A stretch of DNA of 64,000 nucleotides from an uncultured Winogradskyella sp. (lineage in GTDB: Bacteria > Bacteroidota > Bacteroidia > Flavobacteriales > Flavobacteriaceae), in the NCBI RefSeq assembly GCF_947498005.1, contig NZ_CANMIW010000003.1, positions 248,001 to 312,000 of the forward strand. Direction: 5' to 3'. The position numbers and the translations under genes were made by a program. Of the stretch, positions 17,965-26,501 are shown piece by piece. Below the pieces are notes generated by a model. The model saw only the letters and a program-made list of their open reading frames with translations, did no database searches and was not told where the DNA came from. The stretch's first letter is position 1; each line of letters begins with the position of its first letter.

Positions 17965-19305
17965 ATGTCAGTTTTTAAACTAAAAAATATTAAGCAAAAG
18001 ATCAATACATCGATGAGTAATCCACTTATTCGAAGTATGATTATTGTTGCTGTTATTGGTTTGGTTATAAAAGTTATTGCTGTTTATAAAGAAACCATTA
18101 TTGCGGGTAGTTTTGGATTAGGAGAAATAATAGATACTTTTTCAGTAGCTGTTCTAGTTCCTACATTTATTCAAAGTGTTTTTATAAATTCTATAAAAAA
18201 TTTATTTATACCTAATTATATAACAGAATTAAAGAATAATGGTAATAAAGGTAGTTTTCAGGCACTTGTTATACTCATAACTATAGGAGTTTCTTTATTT
18301 TCTTGCATTATCGCTTATTTTGGAACAGATCTCTTTTTAAATTTAGTCTATTCAGAATTTCCTGAAACTTATTTACCTCTTATTAAAGATCAATTATATT
18401 TTGTTTTACCATGCTTGTTTTTCTGGGGAATTTCCTCGGTCCTTTCAGGGCTGTTAGAAGTTTCTAATCGTTTTTTAATTTCTACACTGGCTGAGTTATT
18501 TCCGCTACTCACAATGATTTTCTTTTTAATTTTCTTAAAGGATCAATTTGGCCACATGGTTTTGGCTTATGGAACTTTTGCAGGTAGTATTATCGGTTTT
18601 AGTTATTTATTATTTTTCTCCATAAGATATAATGATTTTGAATTAAAAAAACCCGTTTTAAATGATAATTCAAGGTTAATGATTAAGCAGTTACCACCAA
18701 AAATTTCCTCAAGTTTTTTAACTGCTATGAATAATTATATTGATCAATTTTTTGTTGGTCAGCTTGTCATTGGTTCACTAGCTGCAATTAATTACGGTAA
18801 CAGATTACCTGCGTTTGGAGTAACCATCGTTATTATGGCTTTAGGCAGTGTACTTCTGCCCCATTTTTCTAGACTGGTAAATGAGGATTTAAAATCGGCA
18901 TATCATCAACTTTTCAAAGCTTTGAAACTAGTGTTAGGAATTGGTGTTTTTCTTGTGATCGTAGGTGTCTTTATGTCCGATTGGATCGTAGAACTTTGGT
19001 TAGAAAGAGGAAAATTCACACATAAGCACACCTTAAAGGTGTCTGGAATTCAGCAAATATTACTTATTAGTGTACCTTTTAACATATGTACATTAATCAT
19101 GGTTAAGTTTCTAACTAGTATAAACAAAAACCAATTCATGGCTTGGATTTCATTAGCGAATTTAATTCTGAATGTAATACTAAACTTTATTCTTATAAAA
19201 TACTATGATGTTTTTGGGTTGGTTATGAGTACAACAATAGTATTGATATTAGGTAGTATATTTTATTTCAGTTATACATACAAACAATATAAATTAATTA
19301 GGTAA
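17965..19305 (+). CDS. MurJ/MviN-like polysaccharide flippase (Wzx role)
   Basis: A 446-residue integral membrane protein with about 12-14 hydrophobic helices. The start resembles MurJ (IAGSFGLGEIIDTFSVAVLVPTF), and NYGNRLPAFG recurs in MVF-family flippases. In this locus it most likely flips undecaprenyl-linked repeat units to the periplasm, the Wzx role. It is the first gene of a tight unit with the next two genes: its stop overlaps the next ATG by one base (TAATG). The cell's own MurJ would be expected elsewhere; that could not be tested here. Confidence 0.75.
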   Translation: MSVFKLKNIKQKINTSMSNPLIRSMIIVAVIGLVIKVIAVYKETIIAGSFGLGEIIDTFSVAVLVPTFIQSVFINSIKNLFIPNYITELKNNGNKGSFQALVILITIGVSLFSCIIAYFGTDLFLNLVYSEFPETYLPLIKDQLYFVLPCLFFWGISSVLSGLLEVSNRFLISTLAELFPLLTMIFFLIFLKDQFGHMVLAYGTFAGSIIGFSYLLFFSIRYNDFELKKPVLNDNSRLMIKQLPPKISSSFLTAMNNYIDQFFVGQLVIGSLAAINYGNRLPAFGVTIVIMALGSVLLPHFSRLVNEDLKSAYHQLFKALKLVLGIGVFLVIVGVFMSDWIVELWLERGKFTHKHTLKVSGIQQILLISVPFNICTLIMVKFLTSINKNQFMAWISLANLILNVILNFILIKYYDVFGLVMSTTIVLILGSIFYFSYTYKQYKLIR

Positions 19306-20369
19306 TGAAAGTACATTTTTTAGTTAATTCACTAGTTGCTGGTGGCGCAGAACGTGTTTTAATATTGCTAGCCAATTATTTTGAAGAACAAGGGCAAGAT
19401 GTAACGATTATTACATTCAATGAACCCGAAGTTTTCTCAGCAAATAAAAATGTAAAGCGTATACGATTACATGGTGGTAAAATTAAAAACCACATGGTGC
19501 GCAGTACTAAGAATTTAGCAAGTTTGTATTTTAAGAAAAAAAATAGACCAGATGTGCTTATTCCTTTCATGACTCAAACAAATCTTATAGGCATTATTAT
19601 AGGTAAGTTATACGGTATTAAAGTGGTCTCTGCAGAACACAATAATCATTTAAAAGAGATTAATTCCATTGGAAACTTTACCCGAAATCAAGCTTACAAG
19701 TATACTGATGCTCTAACTGTTTTAACAGGATTTGATAAAAAATTCTATAAAAGCAAAAATGTTAATGTTCATATCATGCCCAACCCAAGCACATTTTCTG
19801 TGTTTAAAGAAACCGAAAGGAATAGAAAAAAATTAATTCTAGCTGTAGGAGATCTTAATAGGTATCACCATAAAGGTTTTGATAATTTAATACCAATTAT
19901 TGCTCCTGTTTTAAAAAAACATTCTGACTGGAAATTAAAATTAGTTGGCGGTGGCGATGAAGGAATGTCCTTTATAACTAATTTGGTAGAGAAGCACAAT
20001 ATCGCTGATCAAGTAATATTTGAAGGCTATTCTACTGAGGTAGCTAAACTTATGAGCGAATCAGAGATTTATATCATGACATCTCGTTTTGAAGGACTAC
20101 CTATGGTATTATTAGAAGCTATGTCTCAAGGCATGGCATGTATTTCTTTTGATTGTAAAACAGGTCCATCAGATATAATTACAGACTCAAAAAATGGTAT
20201 TCTAATTGAGGATCAAAACTTTGATGCTATGAGTAATGGACTAGATCAGTTAATAAATAATCCTGAACAAAGAAAAGAGCTAGCAGCAAATGGAATAAAT
20301 TCTTTAGATAATTTTAAAATAGATGTGATTTATAATAAGTATTTAGATATTTTTGAAAGTATTCTGTAA
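19305..20369 (+). CDS. Glycosyltransferase family 4 protein
   Basis: A 354-residue GT-B enzyme. The N-terminal motif is LVAGGAERVLILLANYF. The acceptor/donor hinge contains LILAVGDLNRYHHKGFDNLI, and the C-terminal nucleotide-sugar motif is SRFEGLPMVLLEAMSQGMACISFD (EX7E type), followed by GPSDII. It is cytoplasmic or peripheral and retaining; it adds one sugar to the lipid-linked repeat unit. The ATG overlaps the stop of the flippase gene by one base, and two bases separate it from the polymerase gene, so the three are cotranslated. Donor and acceptor cannot be read from the sequence. Confidence 0.85.
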   Translation: MKVHFLVNSLVAGGAERVLILLANYFEEQGQDVTIITFNEPEVFSANKNVKRIRLHGGKIKNHMVRSTKNLASLYFKKKNRPDVLIPFMTQTNLIGIIIGKLYGIKVVSAEHNNHLKEINSIGNFTRNQAYKYTDALTVLTGFDKKFYKSKNVNVHIMPNPSTFSVFKETERNRKKLILAVGDLNRYHHKGFDNLIPIIAPVLKKHSDWKLKLVGGGDEGMSFITNLVEKHNIADQVIFEGYSTEVAKLMSESEIYIMTSRFEGLPMVLLEAMSQGMACISFDCKTGPSDIITDSKNGILIEDQNFDAMSNGLDQLINNPEQRKELAANGINSLDNFKIDVIYNKYLDIFESIL

Positions 20370-20371
20370 AC

Positions 20372-21568
20372 ATGAAAACTAAACTTATTACTCATATTTG
20401 TTTTTTAGTACCTTTTATACTAACTACTTTTAATTTACAAGTTTTTGTAACCCGTTTAGTTTCTAATGTTTTAGCCCAAATTATTGCTTATGGTAATTTA
20501 GGTCTATTGTTTCTAGGTATTGCATTGACTTTAAAAAACAAAGGTCCTTTATCTAAAACTGCTAGGCTTTGGATTATATTTTATTTGTTGTATTATCTAT
20601 TTGCAACATTAGCCAGTGCCATACACTTCAATCCTGCAAACATTTTAATTAGTATAATTCCATTTGTGTATGTTTTGGCTTTTTATGTTTATTTAAGTCA
20701 TACTGAAAATAGAAAAGTCTTTATTAAGGTTGCCATTATAGCATTTGTCACATCAGGAATTTTAAGTATTCATTTATTTAATATCAATTTTGATCTAGAT
20801 CGTGGTGGTATTTATATTTATAAAATGGACCGTTCTGGTGGTGTATATGCCGATGCAAATAACACAGCATTAGCTGCTATAATTACCTTTGTTTTAGTCT
20901 TTAAGATGTATCAACCGCAGAAAAAGTTTTTTAAGATTTTTAAACTACTAATTCTTGCCATAACAACGTATGGTCTACTGTTAACATTTTCTAATACAGG
21001 GTTTATGGTATTTATTATTTGTTTAGTGATGCTAAATCACAAATTCTTTACAGGTGTAAGGTTGATAGCAGGTATATCTATGCTACCTTTTGTTTATTTG
21101 GCATTGGCCAATCTTAATACCTTAACTGCAGATTTAAACTTGGTTGGTCAACAGCGAGACAAAATAAACAATATCGTAAATATAGTTACTTTCAATACAG
21201 GTGAGGTTGATGACTCAGGAAGAAATGAACTTGTAATGAGCTTAATAAACGACTATGTTTTTGTAAATCCATTTATTGGAAATGGTGTAGACTTTGCTAT
21301 TTCAAGACATGCACATAATACTATTGTTGGAGTTTGGGCAGATGCCGGAATTTTTACACTCGTTTTTTTCCTTTTTATGTTAGGTAGGTACTTTTTAGGC
21401 GCATTGAGAAGTCCACCAGATATCAGGTATTTTGTGTTACCTCTGTTATTTGTTATGTGTGTATTTATGTTAAGTCTTCAAAGTGTTATTAATCAACCTT
21501 ATCTAATGGCACTATTTATATATCTAGGTTATTTAGTTGACTTTGGAAAAGATTACAATACAGAATAG
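20372..21568 (+). CDS. O-antigen ligase/polymerase-like membrane protein (Wzy role)
   Basis: A 398-residue membrane protein with about ten to twelve helices and a large external loop carrying GEVDDSGRNELVMSLINDY and NPFIGNGVDFAISRHAHNTIVG. The GNG...HAHN arrangement near the C-terminal helices is the hallmark of WaaL/Wzy-like proteins. In this locus a repeat-unit polymerase is more likely than a lipid A ligase, because the Wzx, Wza and Wzc partners are present, but the motif does not separate the two. It is the last gene of the 17965-21568 unit. No clear terminator is seen in the 251 nt that follow. Confidence 0.75.
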   Translation: MKTKLITHICFLVPFILTTFNLQVFVTRLVSNVLAQIIAYGNLGLLFLGIALTLKNKGPLSKTARLWIIFYLLYYLFATLASAIHFNPANILISIIPFVYVLAFYVYLSHTENRKVFIKVAIIAFVTSGILSIHLFNINFDLDRGGIYIYKMDRSGGVYADANNTALAAIITFVLVFKMYQPQKKFFKIFKLLILAITTYGLLLTFSNTGFMVFIICLVMLNHKFFTGVRLIAGISMLPFVYLALANLNTLTADLNLVGQQRDKINNIVNIVTFNTGEVDDSGRNELVMSLINDYVFVNPFIGNGVDFAISRHAHNTIVGVWADAGIFTLVFFLFMLGRYFLGALRSPPDIRYFVLPLLFVMCVFMLSLQSVINQPYLMALFIYLGYLVDFGKDYNTE

Positions 21569-21801
21569 CAATTTACATCTAAAATTTACATATTTAAATA
21601 GGATTTAATTTTGATAATAAATTTTAAAACACGACACTTAATTGTCACTTAATAAAGGATTTAAGCGGACATTATAACATATTCAATTGTTATTAATAAG
21701 ACCTTTTAAGGTGCTAAAATGTCAATTCACAGAATAAATTTGATTATTCGACTTTAAAATAACATATTTACAGCTCGAAATTATGAATATTCATAATGAC
21801 G

Positions 21802-21812
21802 ACCCAAATTTA
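21802..21812 (+). promoter_or_regulatory. ACCCAAATTTA leader motif (site 2)
   Basis: One mismatch from ACCCAAATCTA at 17830 and 49144. It lies 38 nt after ATATTTAC (near 21765) and just before the short MBOAT-like reading frame at 21820. The preceding 230 nt after the polymerase gene are AT-rich and otherwise featureless. Confidence 0.3.
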
Positions 21813-21819
21813 ACCGAAC

Positions 21820-22002
21820 ATGCTATTTAATCTACTAGAAGTTTTATTATTTCTATTTCCTGTCTTGGCCTTATGTCTTGTTATATTTAACAATTTTGAT
21901 ATAAGAAACCATTATTATCCCTACACAAACAAGCCTTTTATTAAGAATCAAGCACTTAGTCCTAAAAATCAAGCTTGTTTAATCCCTCATTATTTATATT
22001 AG
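21820..22002 (+). pseudogene. Possible N-terminal remnant of an MBOAT gene (60 codons)
   Basis: The frame starts MLFNLLEVLLFLFPVLALCL. This resembles the start shared by the three MBOAT proteins in this window (MLFNSxExxIFLPIVFxxYW), with about 10 identities in the first 24 positions. Similarity stops near residue 26, and the rest (ending CLIPHYLY) matches nothing I recognise in any frame. The start context (ACCCAAATYTA then ATGCTWTTTAAY) also resembles that of the MBOAT gene at 49170. A genuine short membrane peptide or chance similarity in AT-rich sequence cannot be excluded. Confidence 0.3.
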
Positions 22003-22063
22003 CGGTTTATTAAATTGATCTAAGTTTTGGTTATGCCATAATTTAAAATTTTTACTATTTAAA

Positions 22064-23809
22064 ATGAATAAAATGAATCCGATTTTTAGCTTTAGAGAGC
22101 TTCAAAAAACAGCAAAAAACACTACTGGTAATACTACTGAAATTAAAGTTGCAGTATTAGGAAATCATACCACAAACTTTTTTGTTAAGGCTTTAGAAAA
22201 TCAATTAAAAGTAGCTGGTTTTAATCCATCAATGTTTGAGTCTGATTATGACCAAATAGATATAACTTTAATAGATGGAGATTCTGACTTATATAAATTC
22301 AATCCAGAAATCATTGTAGTTTTTGAATCTGTCTTAAAACTAAAAGATAAATTTTACTCTATAAAAGATACTGAAAGTCAATCTGAATTTCATGCATCAG
22401 AACAAAATATTATTCAAAATAGGGTATCAAATATTAGAGCAAATGGATCTGATGCTAAAATAGTATATTTCTCTTATGAACTATTAGATGATGAAGTTTA
22501 TGGAAATCTATTTTCAAAAATTCCACATAGCTTTTATAACAATTTATGGCAACTAAATAATTCAATGATTGAATTTTCTAGAAACGAGCCAGATTTTTAC
22601 GTATTTGATATCAATAAATACTTAAAAGGTATTGAAGAATATAGAGATTGGACAGCGTTAATAAATTCAGACTTACATTATTCTATTGATACATTCGCCA
22701 AATTTAGTCATTATTTAGCGCAATTTTTTAATGCCTTTAAAGGACATTTCAAAAAATGTTTAATTCTAGACTTAGATAATACAACTTGGGGAGGAATTAT
22801 TGGAGACGATGGTTTAGAAAACATTCAAGTTGGTTCTTTAGGTATAGGTAAAGCGTTTACTAAACTTCAAAAATGGGCTAAACTTTTAAAAGAAAGAGGT
22901 GTCATTTTAGCAATATGCTCTAAGAATACAGAAAGTGTTGCAAAAGAACCATTTGAAAAACACAACGAAATGGTGTTAAGGCTTGACGATATTTCAATAT
23001 TTGTAGCTAATTGGAAAAACAAAGCTGATAATATTAGATATATTCAAGAGGTATTAAATATAGGTTTTGATTCCATGGTTTTTTTAGATGACAATCCTGC
23101 AGAACGAGAGATTGTTAGACAAAGTTTACCTGGAGTAACTGTGCCAGAATTACCAAAAGATCCTGCATATTACATTCCATATATAGAAAGTTTAAATTTA
23201 TTTGAAACTGTATCTTATTCTGCCAACGATAAAGATAGAACATCTCAATACCAGCAAGAAGCTAAGCGAAAAAAATTAATTTCTTCGGTAACAAATATGG
23301 ATGATTATCTAAAATCTTTAGAAATGGAAGGTAATATAAGTCCATTTAATAATGATGATGTTTCTAGAATAGCACAATTAACACAGCGTTCTAATCAGTT
23401 TAATCTTAGAACACAGCGTTATACTGAAAAGGATATTACAGAATTTATGAATTCTGAAAATCATCTAACTTACGCCGTTAAGCTTAAAGATAAGTTTGGT
23501 GATTACGGATTAATTTCTGTAATTATACTCGAAAAGAAAAACGACAACTCATACTTTATAGATACTTGGATAATGAGTTGTAGAGTATTAAAACGTGATG
23601 TAGAATATTTTGCACTTAATAAAATAGTAAATGATGTTAAAGACAAAGGAATTAACATCATTAATGGTGAATATTTACCTACACCGAAAAACAAGTTAGT
23701 TGAAGATTTATTGACTAAACTAACTTTTGAAAACGATACAGAAGAAAATAAATATCTTTTAAATACAACAAATTATAAATCACATAAAAATTATATAGAA
23801 AATGAGTAA
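22064..23809 (+). CDS. FkbH-like HAD-IIIC family protein
   Basis: A 581-residue protein. The first 220 residues form an SGNH-like or Rossmann-like domain (VAVLGNHTTNFF). A HAD domain follows, with motif I LDLDNTTWGGIIGDDG (D236, D238), a SKN motif (AICSKNTE) and the acidic motif VFLDDNPAERE. The C-terminal 150 residues resemble a GNAT fold (LTQRSNQFNLRTQRY, LKDKFGDYGLISVI). FkbH proteins take 1,3-bisphosphoglycerate and load glyceryl, after dephosphorylation, onto an acyl carrier protein. The ACP gene follows with an 8-nt overlap, and then an MBOAT/SGNH pair, so a glyceroyl-type polymer decoration is inferred. The acyl group could be different. Confidence 0.8.
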   Translation: MNKMNPIFSFRELQKTAKNTTGNTTEIKVAVLGNHTTNFFVKALENQLKVAGFNPSMFESDYDQIDITLIDGDSDLYKFNPEIIVVFESVLKLKDKFYSIKDTESQSEFHASEQNIIQNRVSNIRANGSDAKIVYFSYELLDDEVYGNLFSKIPHSFYNNLWQLNNSMIEFSRNEPDFYVFDINKYLKGIEEYRDWTALINSDLHYSIDTFAKFSHYLAQFFNAFKGHFKKCLILDLDNTTWGGIIGDDGLENIQVGSLGIGKAFTKLQKWAKLLKERGVILAICSKNTESVAKEPFEKHNEMVLRLDDISIFVANWKNKADNIRYIQEVLNIGFDSMVFLDDNPAEREIVRQSLPGVTVPELPKDPAYYIPYIESLNLFETVSYSANDKDRTSQYQQEAKRKKLISSVTNMDDYLKSLEMEGNISPFNNDDVSRIAQLTQRSNQFNLRTQRYTEKDITEFMNSENHLTYAVKLKDKFGDYGLISVIILEKKNDNSYFIDTWIMSCRVLKRDVEYFALNKIVNDVKDKGINIINGEYLPTPKNKLVEDLLTKLTFENDTEENKYLLNTTNYKSHKNYIENE

Positions 23810-24035
23810 TTATATAGCAGAATTTGAAACCCTTTTTAGAGACGTCTTAGAAAATGATGACATTGTTTTAACAAATGAAACAACAGCTCATGACATTGAA
23901 GAATGGGATTCTATTAACCATATTTATTTGGTTGTTGAAATTGAAAAACATTTTAAAATTAAATTTAGTAGTTCTGAAATTTTACAATGGCAAAATGTCG
24001 GTGAAATGATACAATCGGTAGAAGCTCAAAAATAA
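23802..24035 (+). CDS. Acyl carrier protein
   Basis: A 77-residue phosphopantetheine-attachment protein. The modification site is S37 in EEWDSINHIYLV (usual core DSL), followed by the acidic helix VVEIEKHFKIKF. It starts inside the end of the FkbH-like gene (8-nt overlap) and ends 6 nt before the MBOAT gene, so the three are translated together. This is a dedicated carrier, distinct from a fatty-acid AcpP, which would lie with fab genes. It probably carries the group made by the FkbH-like enzyme to the membrane acyltransferase. Confidence 0.85.
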   Translation: MSNYIAEFETLFRDVLENDDIVLTNETTAHDIEEWDSINHIYLVVEIEKHFKIKFSSSEILQWQNVGEMIQSVEAQK

Positions 24036-24041
24036 AATCGC

Positions 24042-25490
24042 ATGTTATTTAATTCATTTGAATTTTTTATCTTTTTACCTATAGTTTTTGCTTTATACTG
24101 GTTTGTATTAAACAAAAAATTGAGTATTCAGAATGTACTTTTACTAGTAGCTAGTTATGTGTTTTATGGTTGGTGGGACGTTAGGTTTCTATCACTTATA
24201 ATGCTAAGTACAATTCTCGATTACTTTGTAGGTCTTAAAATACATAATACTGAAGAACCAAAGAAAAGGAAATATTGGCTATGGTTGTCAATGGGTTTTA
24301 ATTTAGGACTACTTGGGTTTTTTAAGTATTTTAATTTCTTTGTAGATTCATGGATTACTGCTTTCAATTCAATTGGAGTTAAAATGGATCCGTTTTCTTT
24401 AAACATTATATTACCTGTTGGTATTTCGTTCTACACGTTTCAAACAATGTCTTACTCATTAGATATTCACAAAAGAAAGTTAGTACCAACTAAAAACTTC
24501 GTTGCGTTTGCCACATTCGTTGCATTTTTTCCGCAACTTGTCGCTGGTCCTATTGAGAGAGCCTCTAACCTACTTCCGCAATTTTTAAAACGTAGAAAGT
24601 TTGACAATAAGCTTGCCATAGACGGTCTTAGACAAATGCTTTGGGGTTTATTTAAAAAAGTAATAATCGCAGATAATTGTGCACCTTATGTAAATGACAT
24701 TTTCGCTGATTATAGCGCGCAGTCTAGTGGAACATTAATATTAGGAGTTATAGTATTCGCTTTTCAAATCTATGCCGATTTTAGTGGTTATACTGATATA
24801 GCCATTGGTACGGCAAGATTATTTGGGTTCGATTTTAAACGAAATTTCAACTTTCCCTATTTTTCTCGAAACATTTCAGAGTTTTGGAAACGTTGGCATA
24901 TTTCTTTATCTAGCTGGTTAAATGATTATGTGTTCACGCCATTAGCTATTAACTTTAGAAACTATAAAAAACAAGGCATCTTCGCTGCATTGTTCTTAAC
25001 CTTTTTAATCTCTGGTTTATGGCATGGCGCAGGTTGGACTTTTATAATTTGGGGAGGATTACATGGTTTGTATTATATACCAGTTATTTTTTCTAAAAAA
25101 CGATTTACAAGTATTTCTACTAATAAAGGCGGATCTAAAAAACAAGAGTTTGTAATTAGTGATGTACCTAAAATGATTTTAACATTTTTGATGGTATGTC
25201 TTACTTATATCTTTTTTAGAGCGGCATCTGTTGCAGATGCGCTTGGATATATAAAAATAATATTTACAGAGCTTCCTAGTTGGCCATCTGGAGTACCTTA
25301 TAAAAGCATCTTATTTATAATAATATTAATGACAGCAGAATGGTTTCAAAGAGGAAAAGAACACGGACTTCAGTTTAATGAAGACACAAGAGTACCTGTA
25401 TATCTTCGATGGATTATTTATATCTCTTTAGTGTTATTGATCTTAATATTTAGTGGAGAACAACAACAGTTTATATATTTTCAATTTTAA
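24042..25490 (+). CDS. MBOAT family O-acyltransferase 1 (AlgI/DltB-like)
   Basis: A 482-residue membrane-bound O-acyltransferase. It has the family start MLFNSFEFFIFLPIV, SYVFYGWWDVRFL, the long cytoplasmic core NIILPVGISFYTFQT and AGPIERASNLLPQF, the first conserved His H286 in FWKRWHISLSSW, and the catalytic H328 in SGLWHGAGW. It ends GEQQQFIYFQF. Unlike the other two copies in the window, the segment after H286 reads LNDYVFTPLAI in place of RDYLYIPLGG. The protein would accept an acyl group from a cytoplasmic carrier, here probably the adjacent ACP, and pass it across the membrane. Confidence 0.88.
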   Translation: MLFNSFEFFIFLPIVFALYWFVLNKKLSIQNVLLLVASYVFYGWWDVRFLSLIMLSTILDYFVGLKIHNTEEPKKRKYWLWLSMGFNLGLLGFFKYFNFFVDSWITAFNSIGVKMDPFSLNIILPVGISFYTFQTMSYSLDIHKRKLVPTKNFVAFATFVAFFPQLVAGPIERASNLLPQFLKRRKFDNKLAIDGLRQMLWGLFKKVIIADNCAPYVNDIFADYSAQSSGTLILGVIVFAFQIYADFSGYTDIAIGTARLFGFDFKRNFNFPYFSRNISEFWKRWHISLSSWLNDYVFTPLAINFRNYKKQGIFAALFLTFLISGLWHGAGWTFIIWGGLHGLYYIPVIFSKKRFTSISTNKGGSKKQEFVISDVPKMILTFLMVCLTYIFFRAASVADALGYIKIIFTELPSWPSGVPYKSILFIIILMTAEWFQRGKEHGLQFNEDTRVPVYLRWIIYISLVLLILIFSGEQQQFIYFQF

Positions 25491-25496
25491 TATAAA

Positions 25497-26462
25497 ATGA
25501 AAAATTTCTTAAAAAAACTAAGCTTATTTCTAATTCTGTTTATAGTAATAAACGGAATTATTAATCACATATATGAGAAGGATTCTAATGAAGCTATTGA
25601 AAATAAAACTCATAAGAATTATTTAAAATGGAGTGATATTCATAATAATCAAAACACTTACGATTTGGTTGTTATTGGTGCTAGTAGAGCTTATACTGCA
25701 TTTGACCCCAAGGTTTTAGATACAAATCTCAACTTACAATCGTATAACATGGGTACTTCTGCACAAGACATAGCAGAAAGTTACTATACATTGAAAGAAA
25801 TTTTAAAATATCAAAAGCCAAAATATGTAGTCTTAGATTTATTTTTTCCAAGCTCAGATGACACACATGATTATTATCAAATATTTTCTAATGCATCCTT
25901 TTTTAAAACAAATGACATTAAATACGACCTTGTGACTAAAGGTTATGGAGCATCTGGTATTATTAATTATGCTGTGCCTGTTATTAAATTTAAAAATTAT
26001 CTAAAACAAGATATTAACGGTTTATTTTCAAGTAATAACGAAATTGAAAAAAAGTCGGTTTGGTATAAAGGCTTTCTACATGATACTACAACAATTACCA
26101 ATAAAGGACTAAAAAAATTAACACCGATATCAAACTATCAGAATACTACTTTTAATAAGGATCGTTTTGAACTGTTCTTCAATAAAATAAAAACATTGTC
26201 TGAAGAGAATGATATAATGTTAATTACTTTACGTACACCATATCCTCCATCAAGATTAGCATTAAATACTGTTGATGATGAAGCAGATTTTTTTACTGAA
26301 TATATGCAATCGTTAAGTATTCCATTCTTTGATTTAAACACCTATAAAAAGAAAAAATATCAATACGAAGATTTTGACTTTTCAGATTATCACCACCCAA
26401 ATTATCGTGGTGCTAAAAAAGCCAGTTTACAACTTTCTGAAGCAATAGAAGAAAGTAAATAA
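25497..26462 (+). CDS. Membrane-anchored SGNH-like protein, partner of MBOAT 1
   Basis: A 321-residue protein with an N-terminal anchor (LSLFLILFIVINGII, about 8-22) and an extracytoplasmic SGNH-hydrolase-like domain. The nucleophile motif is VVIGASRAYTAF (S63), and the C-terminal catalytic pair is D297 and H300 in DYHHPNYRGA. It starts 7 nt after the MBOAT stop. In alginate and teichoic-acid systems such proteins (AlgJ, AlgX, DltD) complete acyl transfer from the MBOAT to the polymer, and this role is inferred here. Confidence 0.7.
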   Translation: MKNFLKKLSLFLILFIVINGIINHIYEKDSNEAIENKTHKNYLKWSDIHNNQNTYDLVVIGASRAYTAFDPKVLDTNLNLQSYNMGTSAQDIAESYYTLKEILKYQKPKYVVLDLFFPSSDDTHDYYQIFSNASFFKTNDIKYDLVTKGYGASGIINYAVPVIKFKNYLKQDINGLFSSNNEIEKKSVWYKGFLHDTTTITNKGLKKLTPISNYQNTTFNKDRFELFFNKIKTLSEENDIMLITLRTPYPPSRLALNTVDDEADFFTEYMQSLSIPFFDLNTYKKKKYQYEDFDFSDYHHPNYRGAKKASLQLSEAIEESK

Positions 26463-26501
26463 AAAAAGAAAAATCTAAATTTAACCCAACCGACAACTCA
26501 T

